Shown here piece by piece: positions 8,643 to 19,975 of a stretch of 64,000 bases of DNA. Positions within the stretch are counted from its first letter, which is position 1. Every line of letters begins with the position of its first letter. Source of the stretch: Aminobacter sp. HY435 (GTDB taxonomy: Bacteria > Pseudomonadota > Alphaproteobacteria > Rhizobiales > Rhizobiaceae). A model generated the notes under the pieces. It saw only the letters and a list, made by a program, of their open reading frames with translations. It had not been told where the DNA came from and made no database searches. The stretch lies in the NCBI RefSeq assembly GCF_027568395.1, contig NZ_JANKZL010000012.1, forward strand, positions 62,001 through 126,000. Reading direction: 5' to 3'. The position numbers and the translations under genes are program-made.

Positions 8643-8675
8643 GATTGAAGCGGCGATTTGCCCGCCGCTTCAATC
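8643..8675 (-). terminator. Rho-independent terminator downstream of the greA-like gene
   Basis: A perfect 13-bp stem (8643-8655 with 8663-8675) and a 7-nt loop are followed on the minus strand by TTTTTT. It lies 33 bp past the stop of the minus-strand Gre-family gene and 23 bp past the amidohydrolase stop, so it may serve both, but the U-tract points to the minus strand. Confidence 0.85.
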
Positions 8676-8708
8676 GACCAGGTGGCGGGGCTCCTGGCGC
8701 AAGACCAA

Positions 8709-9191
8709 TCAGGAAATGTCCAGGATCTCGAGTTCGCGTTGGCCCATCAGGACAATGTCGCCAACGCTCTTGCCAAGCAGCGCGACGGCAACCGGGGATC
8801 CATGTGAAATGCTGGCCTGTGGCGGGTTGGCCTCATCTTCACCGACGATGCGGAAGGTCTGCTTGCGGCCGTCGTCACGCGCGAAGGTTACGGTGTGGCC
8901 GAAGGCAATGACTTCATTGGAGGTCGGCGCCGGCATCAGCTGGGCCGTACGGACGCGCTCGGCATAATAGCGCATGTCGCGAACAGGCACCGCCGATTGC
9001 CGTCGCCTCTCGTTGACATCTTCCAGTGTGCTGGCGGCTCCGAGCGCCTGCTGGGCGCGGGCCAATTCATCCTGCAGCATCTTCAGGCCCGCTTCGGTGA
9101 CTAGGTTGATCCGATCGGAGATGGGGCGAGCCGGCAGGATGGTTTCCGATGCAGCCTCGGCGCTTTCCTCCTTGGCAAATGCTACGCTCAA
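8709..9191 (-). CDS. GreA/GreB-family transcription factor, divergent
   Basis: The 160-residue protein has the C-terminal Gre/FKBP-like domain (FGHTVTFARDDGRKQTFRIV and HGSPVAVALLGKSVGD, both typical). Its N-terminal helical part begins LVTEAGLKMLQDELARA. Gre factors enter the RNA-polymerase secondary channel and stimulate transcript cleavage with two acidic tip residues. The usual DLSENAEY-type tip is not evident here; the equivalent stretch reads SAVPVRDMRYYAE. A TTG start at 9191 is chosen because AAGGAG lies 10 nt upstream; a longer TTG start at 9212 is possible. A strong terminator follows, so it is probably monocistronic. Confidence 0.75.
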   Translation of the reverse strand: MSVAFAKEESAEAASETILPARPISDRINLVTEAGLKMLQDELARAQQALGAASTLEDVNERRRQSAVPVRDMRYYAERVRTAQLMPAPTSNEVIAFGHTVTFARDDGRKQTFRIVGEDEANPPQASISHGSPVAVALLGKSVGDIVLMGQRELEILDIS

Positions 9192-9443
9192 TTGGTCGTC
9201 ACTCCTTGTCAAAGACGGTTGCTATTCTGATAGCTCACAGTCGGCGATCAAGCTGCAACAAATCTGGCGGATTGGCAGAAACTCGGCGCCCGCTGGCAGG
9301 CCTCGACGCCGCTATCGGGACAAGGCGGTGGTAAGATGGCGGATGCCTGGAAACCCTCGCAATAGTGGCAGAAGGCGGCGGCAGAGGCCAAAGGAACAGG
9401 CCTGGATACGCCGTCGAACGCAGCGCGCGCTCCCGCAGATAGC

Positions 9444-11432
9444 CTAGGCCAATCCGAGCCGCTGTTTTCGCCTCGTCGCCCATGCGTTGATCAGCTGGTC
9501 GGCGGTCAGTCCCATGAAGGCGACGCAGAGGCCGAGGACCAGTCCCTTGCCGGCATCGTTGAAGGTCAGCGCCCGGAAGATCTCCTGGCCGATGTCCTTG
9601 GTGCCGATGAAGGCGGCGATGATGACCATGAACAGCGCGAACATGATGGTCTGGTTGATGCCGAGCATGATCTCGGGGAAGGCCAGCGGCATGCGGATGT
9701 TCCACAACAGTTGGCGCCTGGTGCAGCCCGAGGTGATGCCCGCCTCGACGATTTCGGACGGCACGTTGCGCAGCCCGAAGATGGTGTAGCGGACGATCGG
9801 GATCATCGCATAGATGATGATCGCCGAGATCGCCGCCACGTCACCGACCTTGAACAGCATGATGACAGGGATCAGGTAGATGAAGGACGGGAAGGTCTGG
9901 AAGGTGTCGCACAACAGCTTGACGATGCCGGTGCGGCGCTCGCTGCGCGACGCCCAGATGCCGATCGGCAGGCCGATCATGATGCAGAGCAGCACGGCGA
10001 CGGTGACCATGTAGGCGGTAATGAGCGACCGTTCCCAGTAGCCGGCGAAGGCGATGAACAGCACGAAGCCGGATACGGTCAGCGCGAGGCGCAGGCCGCC
10101 GAGCGACCAGCCCGCCGCGGCAACCAGCGCAACCATTGCCGTCCAGGGGATCGTCTGGAACAGGTCGCGGATGGGGATCAGCACGTAGAGCAGCATCGCG
10201 TTGCGCAGATATTGCAGCGGGTCGTAGAGCGTGACGGTAACCCAGTCGACGAGCGCGTCCCAGAAGGGTGCCGTGCTGAGCGCGAGCTCGGAAGGCCAGG
10301 CCTGCGCATAGGGCGTGAGCGAGGCCAACAGCAGCGATCCGACAATGACCGCCAGCGACGCGGCGAGGAACGGGAAACGTTGCAACAGGGTGGCGTCCGG
10401 CGCGACATGCGATGGCTCCCTGTAGGCTGCCGCCCGGCTCAACTGGTCGAGGGTGATCGCCATCAGCACGATCGCCACGCCGCTTTCCAGCGCCTGGCCG
10501 ATCTTCAGCGCCTGGAGCCGGAACAACAGGTCATGGCCGAGACCGCGGGCGCCGACGAAGGAGGCGATGACCACCATCGCCAGGCATTGCATGATGACCT
10601 GGTTGACGCCGACGAGCAGTGACTGGCGGGCCGACGGGATCTCGACCATCCACAAAGTCTGGAAACGGGTGCAGCCGGCCATCTTGCCTGCCTCGCGGAC
10701 CTCTTCGGCGACGCCCTTGAGACCGAGGATGGTGAGGCGGGCCATCGGCGGGATGGCGAAGATGACGGTGGCGATGGTGCCGGCCTTGTGGCCGACGCCG
10801 ATGAACACGGCGATCGGGATCAGGTAAGAAAAATGCGGCAGCGACTGCAGGACACTGAGCAGCGGCACGATGAGCGCTTCGAACCACTGTTTCTTCACAG
10901 CGAGAATGCCGATGCCGAAACCGATGAGACCGGCGATGGGGGCGGCGACCAGCACCACCGACAAGGTGATCATCGACAGCTCCCACTTGCCGAAGATCGC
11001 CATGTAGGCGACGCATCCGGTGGACAGAAGCCCGAGCCGCCAGTCCTTGAGATACCAGCCGAGCACGCCCGACAATCCCGCGGTCATCACCCACGGCATC
11101 GCCGCGATGCCGAGCTTGGGGAAACCGGAGACGAGCAAGCCCTCGACGAAGGCCAGCGGCCAGGTGATCAGCTCGGCAATGCCGCGCGTCAGGTCGCGGA
11201 ACGAGAACAGCCCGAAGATAGCGTCGTCGCGCAGGTGGTCGATGACAGTGTTCGTCCAGTCGACGAAGGGGATCGTCCAGGCTTTGGGCACTTGCACCGC
11301 CCAATCCGGCAGCAGCGAGGCGGCAAGCAGCAGCACGATGAACGGCAGGACGACCAGCAATGGCCTGGCCATCGACGCCAACGGCTTCTGTACCTCGATC
11401 TCTTCCGGCCGGGTCAGCGTCGCGGCACTCAT
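9444..11432 (-). CDS. Quaternary-amine ABC transporter permease, two permease domains fused (ProW/TmoW-like)
   Basis: This 662-residue membrane protein is a tandem duplication of the binding-protein-dependent permease domain. Each half has about six membrane segments and a cytoplasmic EAA loop: EVREAGKMAGCTRFQTLW in the first half and EIVEAGITSGCTRRQLLW in the second. Usual ProW proteins have one domain and dimerise; here one chain would form the whole channel. The ATG at 11432 overlaps the stop of the ATPase gene (ATGA), so the upstream GTG is not needed. With its neighbours it imports glycine betaine, proline betaine, choline or TMAO; the adjacent TorSTR genes make TMAO worth testing. Confidence 0.85.
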   Translation of the reverse strand: MSAATLTRPEEIEVQKPLASMARPLLVVLPFIVLLLAASLLPDWAVQVPKAWTIPFVDWTNTVIDHLRDDAIFGLFSFRDLTRGIAELITWPLAFVEGLLVSGFPKLGIAAMPWVMTAGLSGVLGWYLKDWRLGLLSTGCVAYMAIFGKWELSMITLSVVLVAAPIAGLIGFGIGILAVKKQWFEALIVPLLSVLQSLPHFSYLIPIAVFIGVGHKAGTIATVIFAIPPMARLTILGLKGVAEEVREAGKMAGCTRFQTLWMVEIPSARQSLLVGVNQVIMQCLAMVVIASFVGARGLGHDLLFRLQALKIGQALESGVAIVLMAITLDQLSRAAAYREPSHVAPDATLLQRFPFLAASLAVIVGSLLLASLTPYAQAWPSELALSTAPFWDALVDWVTVTLYDPLQYLRNAMLLYVLIPIRDLFQTIPWTAMVALVAAAGWSLGGLRLALTVSGFVLFIAFAGYWERSLITAYMVTVAVLLCIMIGLPIGIWASRSERRTGIVKLLCDTFQTFPSFIYLIPVIMLFKVGDVAAISAIIIYAMIPIVRYTIFGLRNVPSEIVEAGITSGCTRRQLLWNIRMPLAFPEIMLGINQTIMFALFMVIIAAFIGTKDIGQEIFRALTFNDAGKGLVLGLCVAFMGLTADQLINAWATRRKQRLGLA

Positions 11433-12457
11433 GCGCACTGTTCCTTGCCATAGAGCGCGTCGATCAGGCTGGCGCGGCTGAGCGTGCCGACAAGCGCGCC
11501 GCCGTCGTCGATCACGTCGACCGGGCGTTCCGATGACAGCACCTGGCGGGCGACGCTGGCAAGCAGTGCCTGTGCCTGGACGGCTGCGGCGTCGGGCGTA
11601 CGGGAGGATGCGGGCGCCATGACGGCGCGCACCGACAACAGCCGGTCGTGGGAAACGTTGCGGGTGAATTCGGCGACGTAAGGCGTGGCCGGGCAGGTCA
11701 CCAGCTCTTCGGCGGTGCCAAGCTGCTCGACGACGCCGTCCTTCATGATGGCGATGCGGTCAGCGACGCGGATCGCTTCGTCGAAGTCGTGGGTGATGAA
11801 GACGATCGTCTTGTTGAGCACCTGCTGCAGGCGCAGGAATTCGTCCTGCATCTCGCGGCGGATCAGCGGGTCCAGCGCCGAGAATGGTTCGTCGAGGAAC
11901 CACACGTCCGGGCCGACGGCGAGCGAGCGAGCGATGCCGACGCGCTGCTGCTGGCCACCGGAGAGCTCACGGGGATAGTAGCCCTCGCGGCCCTTCAGCC
12001 CGACCAGTTCGATGACTTCGCGGGCGCGTCGCTCCCTTTTCTGGCGGTCGGTGCCGCGAACCTGAAGCGGGAAGGCGACATTGTCGAGCACCGTGCGGTG
12101 CGGCAGCAAGGCGAAGTGCTGGAACACCATGCCCATCTTGTGGCGCCTGAGGTCGATCAGCTCGCGTTCGGAAGCGGCGAGGATGTCGCGGCCTTCGAAC
12201 ATCACTTCGCCCGATGTCGGCTCGATCAATCTTGCCAGGCAGCGCAGCAGCGTCGATTTGCCGGAGCCGGAGAGCCCCATGACGACGAGGATCTCGCCCG
12301 GCATCACCTCGAACGAGACGTCGCGGACGGCTGGAATGTAGCCTTCGGCTCGGATGGTTTCGATGGAGGGTGAACCGCCCTGGCGGCTGAGGAAACCGGC
12401 CGGATCGGAGCCATAGAGCTTCCACAGGTTGCGGCATGCGATTTTGGGTTCGGACAT
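11429..12457 (-). CDS. Quaternary-amine ABC transporter ATPase (ProV/TmoV-like)
   Basis: The 342-residue ATPase energises the transporter. It has Walker A GLSGSGKST (about 60-68), a Q-loop in GMVFQHFALLPH, signature LSGGQQQRVGIARSL, Walker B VWFLDEPFSALDP and switch His in FITHDFDEA. A C-terminal regulatory extension with CBS-like character (about 280-342: VDVIDDGGALVGTLSR) is typical of ProV/OpuA ATPases. The N-terminal insert between LWKLYG and the P-loop (GFLSRQGGSPSIETIRAEG) is also family-like. The stop overlaps the permease start by 4 bp. The binding-protein gene lies 95 bp upstream on the same strand, so this is one operon. Confidence 0.9.
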   Translation of the reverse strand: MSEPKIACRNLWKLYGSDPAGFLSRQGGSPSIETIRAEGYIPAVRDVSFEVMPGEILVVMGLSGSGKSTLLRCLARLIEPTSGEVMFEGRDILAASERELIDLRRHKMGMVFQHFALLPHRTVLDNVAFPLQVRGTDRQKRERRAREVIELVGLKGREGYYPRELSGGQQQRVGIARSLAVGPDVWFLDEPFSALDPLIRREMQDEFLRLQQVLNKTIVFITHDFDEAIRVADRIAIMKDGVVEQLGTAEELVTCPATPYVAEFTRNVSHDRLLSVRAVMAPASSRTPDAAAVQAQALLASVARQVLSSERPVDVIDDGGALVGTLSRASLIDALYGKEQCA

Positions 12458-12552
12458 GTCTGCCTCTCGCCGAGGGCGGTGGGTAAGCGCGGCAAGGTGG
12501 CGCCCTCATGCGCGGGCGTCACGATGCCATGACAAGACGTGTGGAAAAGCGA

Positions 12553-13506
12553 TTAGCTGGCGGAACCGAGCCAGGTCTTCCAGCGCCCTTCATTGTCGGC
12601 CAGCCATTTGTCGGCGGCCTGGTCGGGCTCCATATTGTCGATGTCGGCGAGCTTGGCCTGAACGGCGATGTCCATGTTGGAGAAGTTGATCTTCTGCAGG
12701 ATGGCGTAGGCTTTGGGCCACTTGGTCGGGAATTCCTTCCAGGCGGCGATCTTGAGATAGCCGTCCTTCGGGTTGCCGCAGTCGTAGCTCAGTTCCTTGT
12801 TGGATCCCCAGGCCGGATCGTCCTTGCATTTGGGATCGAAGGCCGGGAACTCGACGAACTTGCCGTCATGAAGCGCCTCGACGAAGTTGGGCGTCCAGTT
12901 GAACAGGACGATCGGCTCCTTGCGCTTGACGGCGGATTCGAGTTCCGCCCACAGGGCTGCGGCCGAACCGGCGTTGACGACCTCGAAGTTCATGGCAAGG
13001 GCTTCGACGCGCTCGGAGTCGTGCTTGAGCCAGTCGACGGGACCGCCGAGGAAGCGCCCCTTGGGTGCTGTTTCGGCGCTTGCGAACTTGTCGGCGCAGG
13101 CGTTCAGCGCCTCCCATGCGGGCAGGCCGGGGCAGACCTCCTCGACATAGGTCGGATACCACCATTCCTCTCGGGTCTTGGCGTCATGGGTGGCGGCATC
13201 GACGACGCAGCCTTCCTTGACCACCTTCTGGAACGCCACGCCGAAGGCGCCTTCCCAGACTTCGTGCACCAGGCTGACGTCGCCTTCGCACAGTGCCGTG
13301 TAGACGACCTGGCTGTCGGCGGAGACATATTCGACCTTGGCGCCGCCCTTCTCAAGCAGCTTGCCGACGATGTGCGCGCCGACGACCTGGCTCGACCAGT
13401 TGTGGGTCGGGATCTTGATGACGTCGGTGGAATCCTCGGCGAATGCCGTGCCGGCCGTAAATGCCAGGATCGTGGCTACCGATGCGGACTTGGCGAAATT
13501 GGTCAT
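12553..13506 (-). CDS. Quaternary-amine/TMAO-type substrate-binding protein
   Basis: The 317-residue periplasmic protein begins with a cleavable signal peptide (MTNFAKSASVATILAFTAGTA, cut after AFA). The OpuAC/ProX-type fold is indicated by IPTHNWSSQVVGAHIVGKLL, LVHEVWEGAFG and EEWWYPTYVEEVCPG. Several Trp residues are available for a cation-pi cage, as in betaine- and TMAO-binding proteins. The start at 13506 has GGGAGG upstream. It is the first gene of the three-gene transporter operon and is divergent from torR, so the shared 190-bp gap probably holds promoters for both. Ligand identity is not proven by sequence. Confidence 0.85.
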   Translation of the reverse strand: MTNFAKSASVATILAFTAGTAFAEDSTDVIKIPTHNWSSQVVGAHIVGKLLEKGGAKVEYVSADSQVVYTALCEGDVSLVHEVWEGAFGVAFQKVVKEGCVVDAATHDAKTREEWWYPTYVEEVCPGLPAWEALNACADKFASAETAPKGRFLGGPVDWLKHDSERVEALAMNFEVVNAGSAAALWAELESAVKRKEPIVLFNWTPNFVEALHDGKFVEFPAFDPKCKDDPAWGSNKELSYDCGNPKDGYLKIAAWKEFPTKWPKAYAILQKINFSNMDIAVQAKLADIDNMEPDQAADKWLADNEGRWKTWLGSAS

Positions 13507-13696
13507 TGAACCTCCCGTTCCTTTGTGTTGCGATTGTTCCCATGGAGCGCAGGAATGTCGGCCTCTGCGGGCCGGTTGGATTTCCGCTCCATCCCCGCAA
13601 AGATAGCGGCGAGAAGTGAACCGGTGTCGGCCGGCGTGTAAAAGTCGTGGTCCGAATTGTGAAAAAATGTTAATGGAAGCGGGAGGATAGGATGGC
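13507..13696. promoter_or_regulatory. Divergent promoter region, transporter operon / torR
   Basis: This 190-bp gap lies between the divergent binding-protein gene and torR. It holds an inverted GGAGCG...CGCTCC pair (about 13544-13592) and an AT-rich part (about 13655-13678). It is the obvious place for TorR binding if TorR controls transport. No E. coli-like tor box could be recognised and no promoter boxes are assigned. Confidence 0.35.
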
Positions 13697-14422
13697 ATGC
13701 GGGTTCAGCATCACATCGTGATCGTCGAGGACGACCCGGTCACGCGAGCCAAGCTGGCCGGCTACTTCCTGGCCGAGGGGTACAAGGTCAGCGAGGCTGA
13801 AGATGGCGAGCAGATGCGCGCCATCTTGGGCAGGCATCCGGCCGATTTGCTGATGATCGACATCAACTTGCCTGGAGAGGATGGACTCAAGCTGACCCGT
13901 GAGCAGCGTGAGCGCTCCGACGTCGGCATCATTCTCGTCACTGGCAGGACCGACACCATCGACCGCATCGTCGGGCTCGAAATCGGCGCCGACGATTATG
14001 TCACCAAGCCTGTCGAGCATCGGGAACTGCTGGCCCGGGTCAAGGGCCTGCTGCGCCGTGTCGGCAAGGGCCGGCAACCTGCGTTGCCCACTGGGACGCG
14101 CCAGTTCCATGGCTGGACCTTCGAGGTGGCGCGCCGCACGTTGCAGGCTGCAGACGGCACGTTCGTCGAGCTGACCGGCGCCGAGTACAAGCTGCTGTCG
14201 GTGTTGACCGCCAACCCCGGCCAGGTGCTGGAACGAGAGCGTCTCTTGCACGAGATATCGCGGCGCGAGTGGGATGCCAGCGACCGCACCGTGGATGTGC
14301 TGGTCAGGCGCCTGCGGCAGAAGCTAAACGACAGTCCGCGCACGCCCCGCATCATAGTCACCGCGCATGGCGAGGGCTATTTCTTCGCCCCGGGCGCCAA
14401 CCAACCGATGCCAGGAGCGTAA
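13697..14422 (+). CDS. torR: OmpR-family response regulator, TorR-like
   Basis: The 241-residue protein has a receiver domain (acidic pair in VIVEDDPV, phospho-acceptor Asp in LLMIDINLPGEDG near residue 54, Lys in DYVTKPVEH) and a C-terminal winged-helix DNA-binding domain (LTGAEYKLLSVLTANPG; DRTVDVLVRRLRQKL). TorR mediates the response to trimethylamine N-oxide in enterobacteria. The TorR name rests mainly on the adjacent torS and torT genes. It converges with torS (14-bp gap) and is divergent from the ABC transporter. The ATG at 13697 follows GGGAGGATAGG. Confidence 0.82.
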   Translation: MRVQHHIVIVEDDPVTRAKLAGYFLAEGYKVSEAEDGEQMRAILGRHPADLLMIDINLPGEDGLKLTREQRERSDVGIILVTGRTDTIDRIVGLEIGADDYVTKPVEHRELLARVKGLLRRVGKGRQPALPTGTRQFHGWTFEVARRTLQAADGTFVELTGAEYKLLSVLTANPGQVLERERLLHEISRREWDASDRTVDVLVRRLRQKLNDSPRTPRIIVTAHGEGYFFAPGANQPMPGA

Positions 14423-14436
14423 GGTTTCCCGCCCCG

Positions 14437-17358
<2,922 letters not shown>

Positions 17359-17408
17359 GGCTCATATAACCATGGTTCGCGCAGCAAGCGGAAGCCGTCT
17401 GCAGCGCA

Positions 17409-17497
17409 GCGCGTTCAGGTCGACGCGCAATGGACGCGGCAGCATGTTGAATTGGTCCTTTCCGAAAATCGATTTCGATTTTCGAGGTCGTGCATTA
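17409..17497. repeat. Palindromic intergenic repeat, copy A (eroded)
   Basis: Between torS and torT lies a perfect inverted repeat, CGAAAATCG / CGATTTTCG (17463-17471 with 17476-17484, loop ATTT). It is preceded by GACGCG...-rich sequence and followed by GTGCATTAGCG. Copy B near 28750-28855 has the same hairpin followed by a second one. Such units resemble the palindromic repeats scattered between genes in Mesorhizobium-type genomes; exact boundaries are uncertain. Confidence 0.5.
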
Positions 17498-17501
17498 GCG
17501 T

Positions 17502-18590
17502 ATGGCGATGAATTCCCGCTTCCGACATCAGTGCCTGAACTTGCTGACCGTCGCGTGCCTGGCGCTTGGCAGCAGCCATTCCACTGTTGCGGCCGAGGCA
17601 GTGACGATTTGGAAACTCAACGCCTGGGAGCCGCCCTTCGACTATTCCAGGAAACCGACTGTTATCGACTACCAGCCGGTCGCCAGGGCGGCAAAGCCAT
17701 GGCGCATCTGTGCCTCCTATCCGCATCTCAAGGATTCCTACTGGGTCAGCGTGAACTACGGCATGGTCGAGCAGGCGCGTTCGGCAGGTGTCAACCTGAC
17801 GGTGGTCGAGGCTGGTGGCTATCCAAATCTCGACCGCCAGATCGAGCAGATCCGTAACTGCAGCGCCGATGCCGATGCACTGATCGTCGGTACTGTGTCC
17901 TATGAAGGGCTGACGCCGACCATCCGGGAAATCGCCAAACGCATGCCGGTTATCGCTGCCGTCAACGACATCGACGACGCCGGCATCGCGGCCAAGTCGG
18001 GCGTTTCATGGGAGGAAATGGGCCAGTCGATCGGTGCCTATCTGGCACGAATGCATCCGGTTGGCTCGATGCCGGTCAGCGTCGCCTGGTTTCCCGGGCC
18101 CAAGGGGGCGGGGTGGGTCAAGTTCGTCGAGTCCGGTTTCCGTGGCGCGCTGGAGCAGAGTTCGGCCAACATCTCCGCAGTCAAATGGGGCGATACCGGT
18201 GTCGAGATCCAGCTCTTGCTGATCGAGGAATTGCTCGAGGCAAAACCCGATATCGACTATATCATCGGCAGCGCGCCAACCGCAGATGCCGCCGTCAGCA
18301 TCTTGCGGGCACAGGGTCGCGCCAATCACGTCCAGATCCTGGCTGACTATTTCACCCACGGTACCTATCGGGAGATATTCAGGGGCAAGGTGGTCGCAGC
18401 GCCGACCGACTCGCCGCCTCTGCAAGGCCGGATCGCCATTGACCAGGCAATCCGGGCAATCGAGGGCACCCTGCGCTACCGCCATGTCGGGCCGCCTGTC
18501 GAAGTGATCGACCGGACAAACGTGCGGTCGCTGGACCTGGAGCGCAGTCTTGCACCGGCCTGGTTCAAGCCGACCTTCGAGGTCCAGTAG
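17502..18590 (+). CDS. torT: Periplasmic TMAO-sensing protein TorT-like
   Basis: The 362-residue protein has a signal peptide (about residues 1-30, ending HSTVAAEA) and a periplasmic sugar-binding-type (type I) fold. The stretches WRICASYPHLKDSYWVSVNYGMVEQ (cited in parts), DADALIVGTVSYEGL, VAWFPGPKGAGW and DYIIGSAPTADAAV match the TorT family. TorT binds TMAO and docks on the TorS periplasmic domain. Two in-frame starts, 17502 and 17508, are nearly equivalent, and no strong ribosome site is visible. The gene is divergent from torS across a repeat-bearing gap. No torCA reductase genes are nearby, so the signal probably controls something else. Confidence 0.85.
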   Translation: MAMNSRFRHQCLNLLTVACLALGSSHSTVAAEAVTIWKLNAWEPPFDYSRKPTVIDYQPVARAAKPWRICASYPHLKDSYWVSVNYGMVEQARSAGVNLTVVEAGGYPNLDRQIEQIRNCSADADALIVGTVSYEGLTPTIREIAKRMPVIAAVNDIDDAGIAAKSGVSWEEMGQSIGAYLARMHPVGSMPVSVAWFPGPKGAGWVKFVESGFRGALEQSSANISAVKWGDTGVEIQLLLIEELLEAKPDIDYIIGSAPTADAAVSILRAQGRANHVQILADYFTHGTYREIFRGKVVAAPTDSPPLQGRIAIDQAIRAIEGTLRYRHVGPPVEVIDRTNVRSLDLERSLAPAWFKPTFEVQ

Positions 18591-18621
18591 CAGCTTATTG
18601 CAAGCAGAAGCGACGCAACGC

Positions 18622-18822
18622 CTAAGCGCGCCGGACCCGCTTCCTGAGGATTACCCGGTCTTTGCGCGCCACATGCGCGTCATGCCTTTGTCGCTCGGGT
18701 GAAGGGAGCAGGGGATGAGGCTCCCCTACGAGGTCGAAATCGCTCGGGACGCTTTCGATGAACTCACGGCCGATACGATACGTGCAATATCCGAACAGAA
18801 GCAGTGCCAGAAGACGTAGCAT
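18622..18822 (-). CDS. Small single-pass membrane protein, unknown function
   Basis: The 66-residue frame starts MLRLLALLLFGYCTYRIGREF, one membrane helix, then a polar, Arg-rich cytoplasmic tail ending KDRVILRKRVRRA. A GGGGAAGG-type ribosome site precedes the ATG at 18822. Small proteins of this form (one helix plus a YRIGREF-like turn) are common hypothetical genes in rhizobia. Coding status is likely but not certain. It lies alone between torT and the dehydrogenase gene. Confidence 0.5.
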   Translation of the reverse strand: MLRLLALLLFGYCTYRIGREFIESVPSDFDLVGEPHPLLPSPERQRHDAHVARKDRVILRKRVRRA

Positions 18823-19138
18823 GGGACCTTCCCCTTGATGTTGCCTTCCGAACGCGGGGCGCAGCCCATCGTTCCCGGAAGAAGGCAATTGGACCGGCGA
18901 AAGCTGCCGCGGGCGGGACGGGATTGACGTTCGTCTGCCGTTTCGTTGGCCAGGAAGAAAGACCGGGAAAAGACTTCCTGTTCACCGTTGCAGCGCCGGT
19001 CGTCGCCGATTGCCCGGCATTCGCTGCGTCTCGTCGCGGTAGGATACCGCCTCGCGGTCGTCCGAAGGGACTAGGACAACAACTCGCCTACGGCATAGCA
19101 ATTCCGTGCAGGCGAGGCAGTGTCGAGAGGGAACCCCA
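18823..19138. other. 316-bp intergenic stretch upstream of the SDR gene
   Basis: No gene can be supported here. It separates the divergent small membrane protein and SDR genes, so both promoters should lie within it. A GAGGGA ribosome site occurs just before ATG 19139. No operator or repeat was recognised. Confidence 0.4.
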
Positions 19139-19894
19139 ATGAACGGAATCACAGGCCGGGTGGCTGTCGTAACCGGAAGTGGCAACGGCATTGGGCAGTC
19201 GTGCGCGGCGCGCCTCGCGGCAGACGGCGCTTCCGTCGCCGTCATCGATCTTGACACGGAAGCGGCCCGGGCCGTTGCCGCCGACATCGGAAAGGGTGGC
19301 GTCAAGACCCTTGGCCTCGGCGTCGACTGCACCAGTCGCACGGCGATCGAAAATGCCTTTGAAGAAATTGTCGCCACGCTTGGACCCGTCGATATCCTCG
19401 TGAACAATGTCGGGCAGAGCGCTCGCGGCCGCATGTCGGATTTCGCCGATGCCGACATGGATGTGCTGGACTTCATCCTCGACGTGAACCTGAAGAGCTG
19501 CGTGCTGTGCTCCCGCCAGGTCGTCGGAAGCATGAAGGAGCGCCAGTACGGCAAGATCGTGAACATCACCTCCGAGTCGGCTGTGAACGGGTCGCTCAAG
19601 ACCTGGGAATATTCGGCAGCCAAGGCCGGTGTGATAGGGTTCACGCGTTCGATCGCCAGGGAGCTCGCCCCCTTCGGCATCACTGTGAACGCAGTCGGTC
19701 CGGGCGCGACGCGCACCCGCGCAATCGACCAACTCCCTGTGGAGTTGATCGAGCGCATCAGCAAGGGCATCCCCGCCGGCCGCATGGGCCTGCCGAAAGA
19801 CATCGCCAATGCCGTGGCTTTCTTTTCGGGCGACCAGAGTGACTACGTTACCGGCCAGACGCTTCTCGTCAACGGTGGCAACTGGATGCTCTGA
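19139..19894 (+). CDS. Short-chain dehydrogenase/reductase (FabG-like)
   Basis: This 251-residue classical SDR oxidises or reduces a hydroxyl/carbonyl with NAD(P). The nucleotide motif TGSGNGIG (about 12-19), NNVG (about 90-93), a catalytic Ser in ITSESA and YSAAKAG (catalytic Tyr and Lys, about 153-159) are all present. The acidic residue in VIDLD after the second strand suggests NAD preference. The FabG-like C-terminus ends VTGQTLLVNGGNWML. The start at 19139 has a GAGGGA site. The gene appears monocistronic and converges with the M23 gene; substrate unknown. Confidence 0.85.
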   Translation: MNGITGRVAVVTGSGNGIGQSCAARLAADGASVAVIDLDTEAARAVAADIGKGGVKTLGLGVDCTSRTAIENAFEEIVATLGPVDILVNNVGQSARGRMSDFADADMDVLDFILDVNLKSCVLCSRQVVGSMKERQYGKIVNITSESAVNGSLKTWEYSAAKAGVIGFTRSIARELAPFGITVNAVGPGATRTRAIDQLPVELIERISKGIPAGRMGLPKDIANAVAFFSGDQSDYVTGQTLLVNGGNWML

Positions 19895-19975
19895 CGCTGC
19901 AGGCAAGGGCAACAATCAAAGGCCCTGCCGCGCCTCTCTGCGTATGAGCGAAACGGCGGGGGATTGAGGCGCGCG

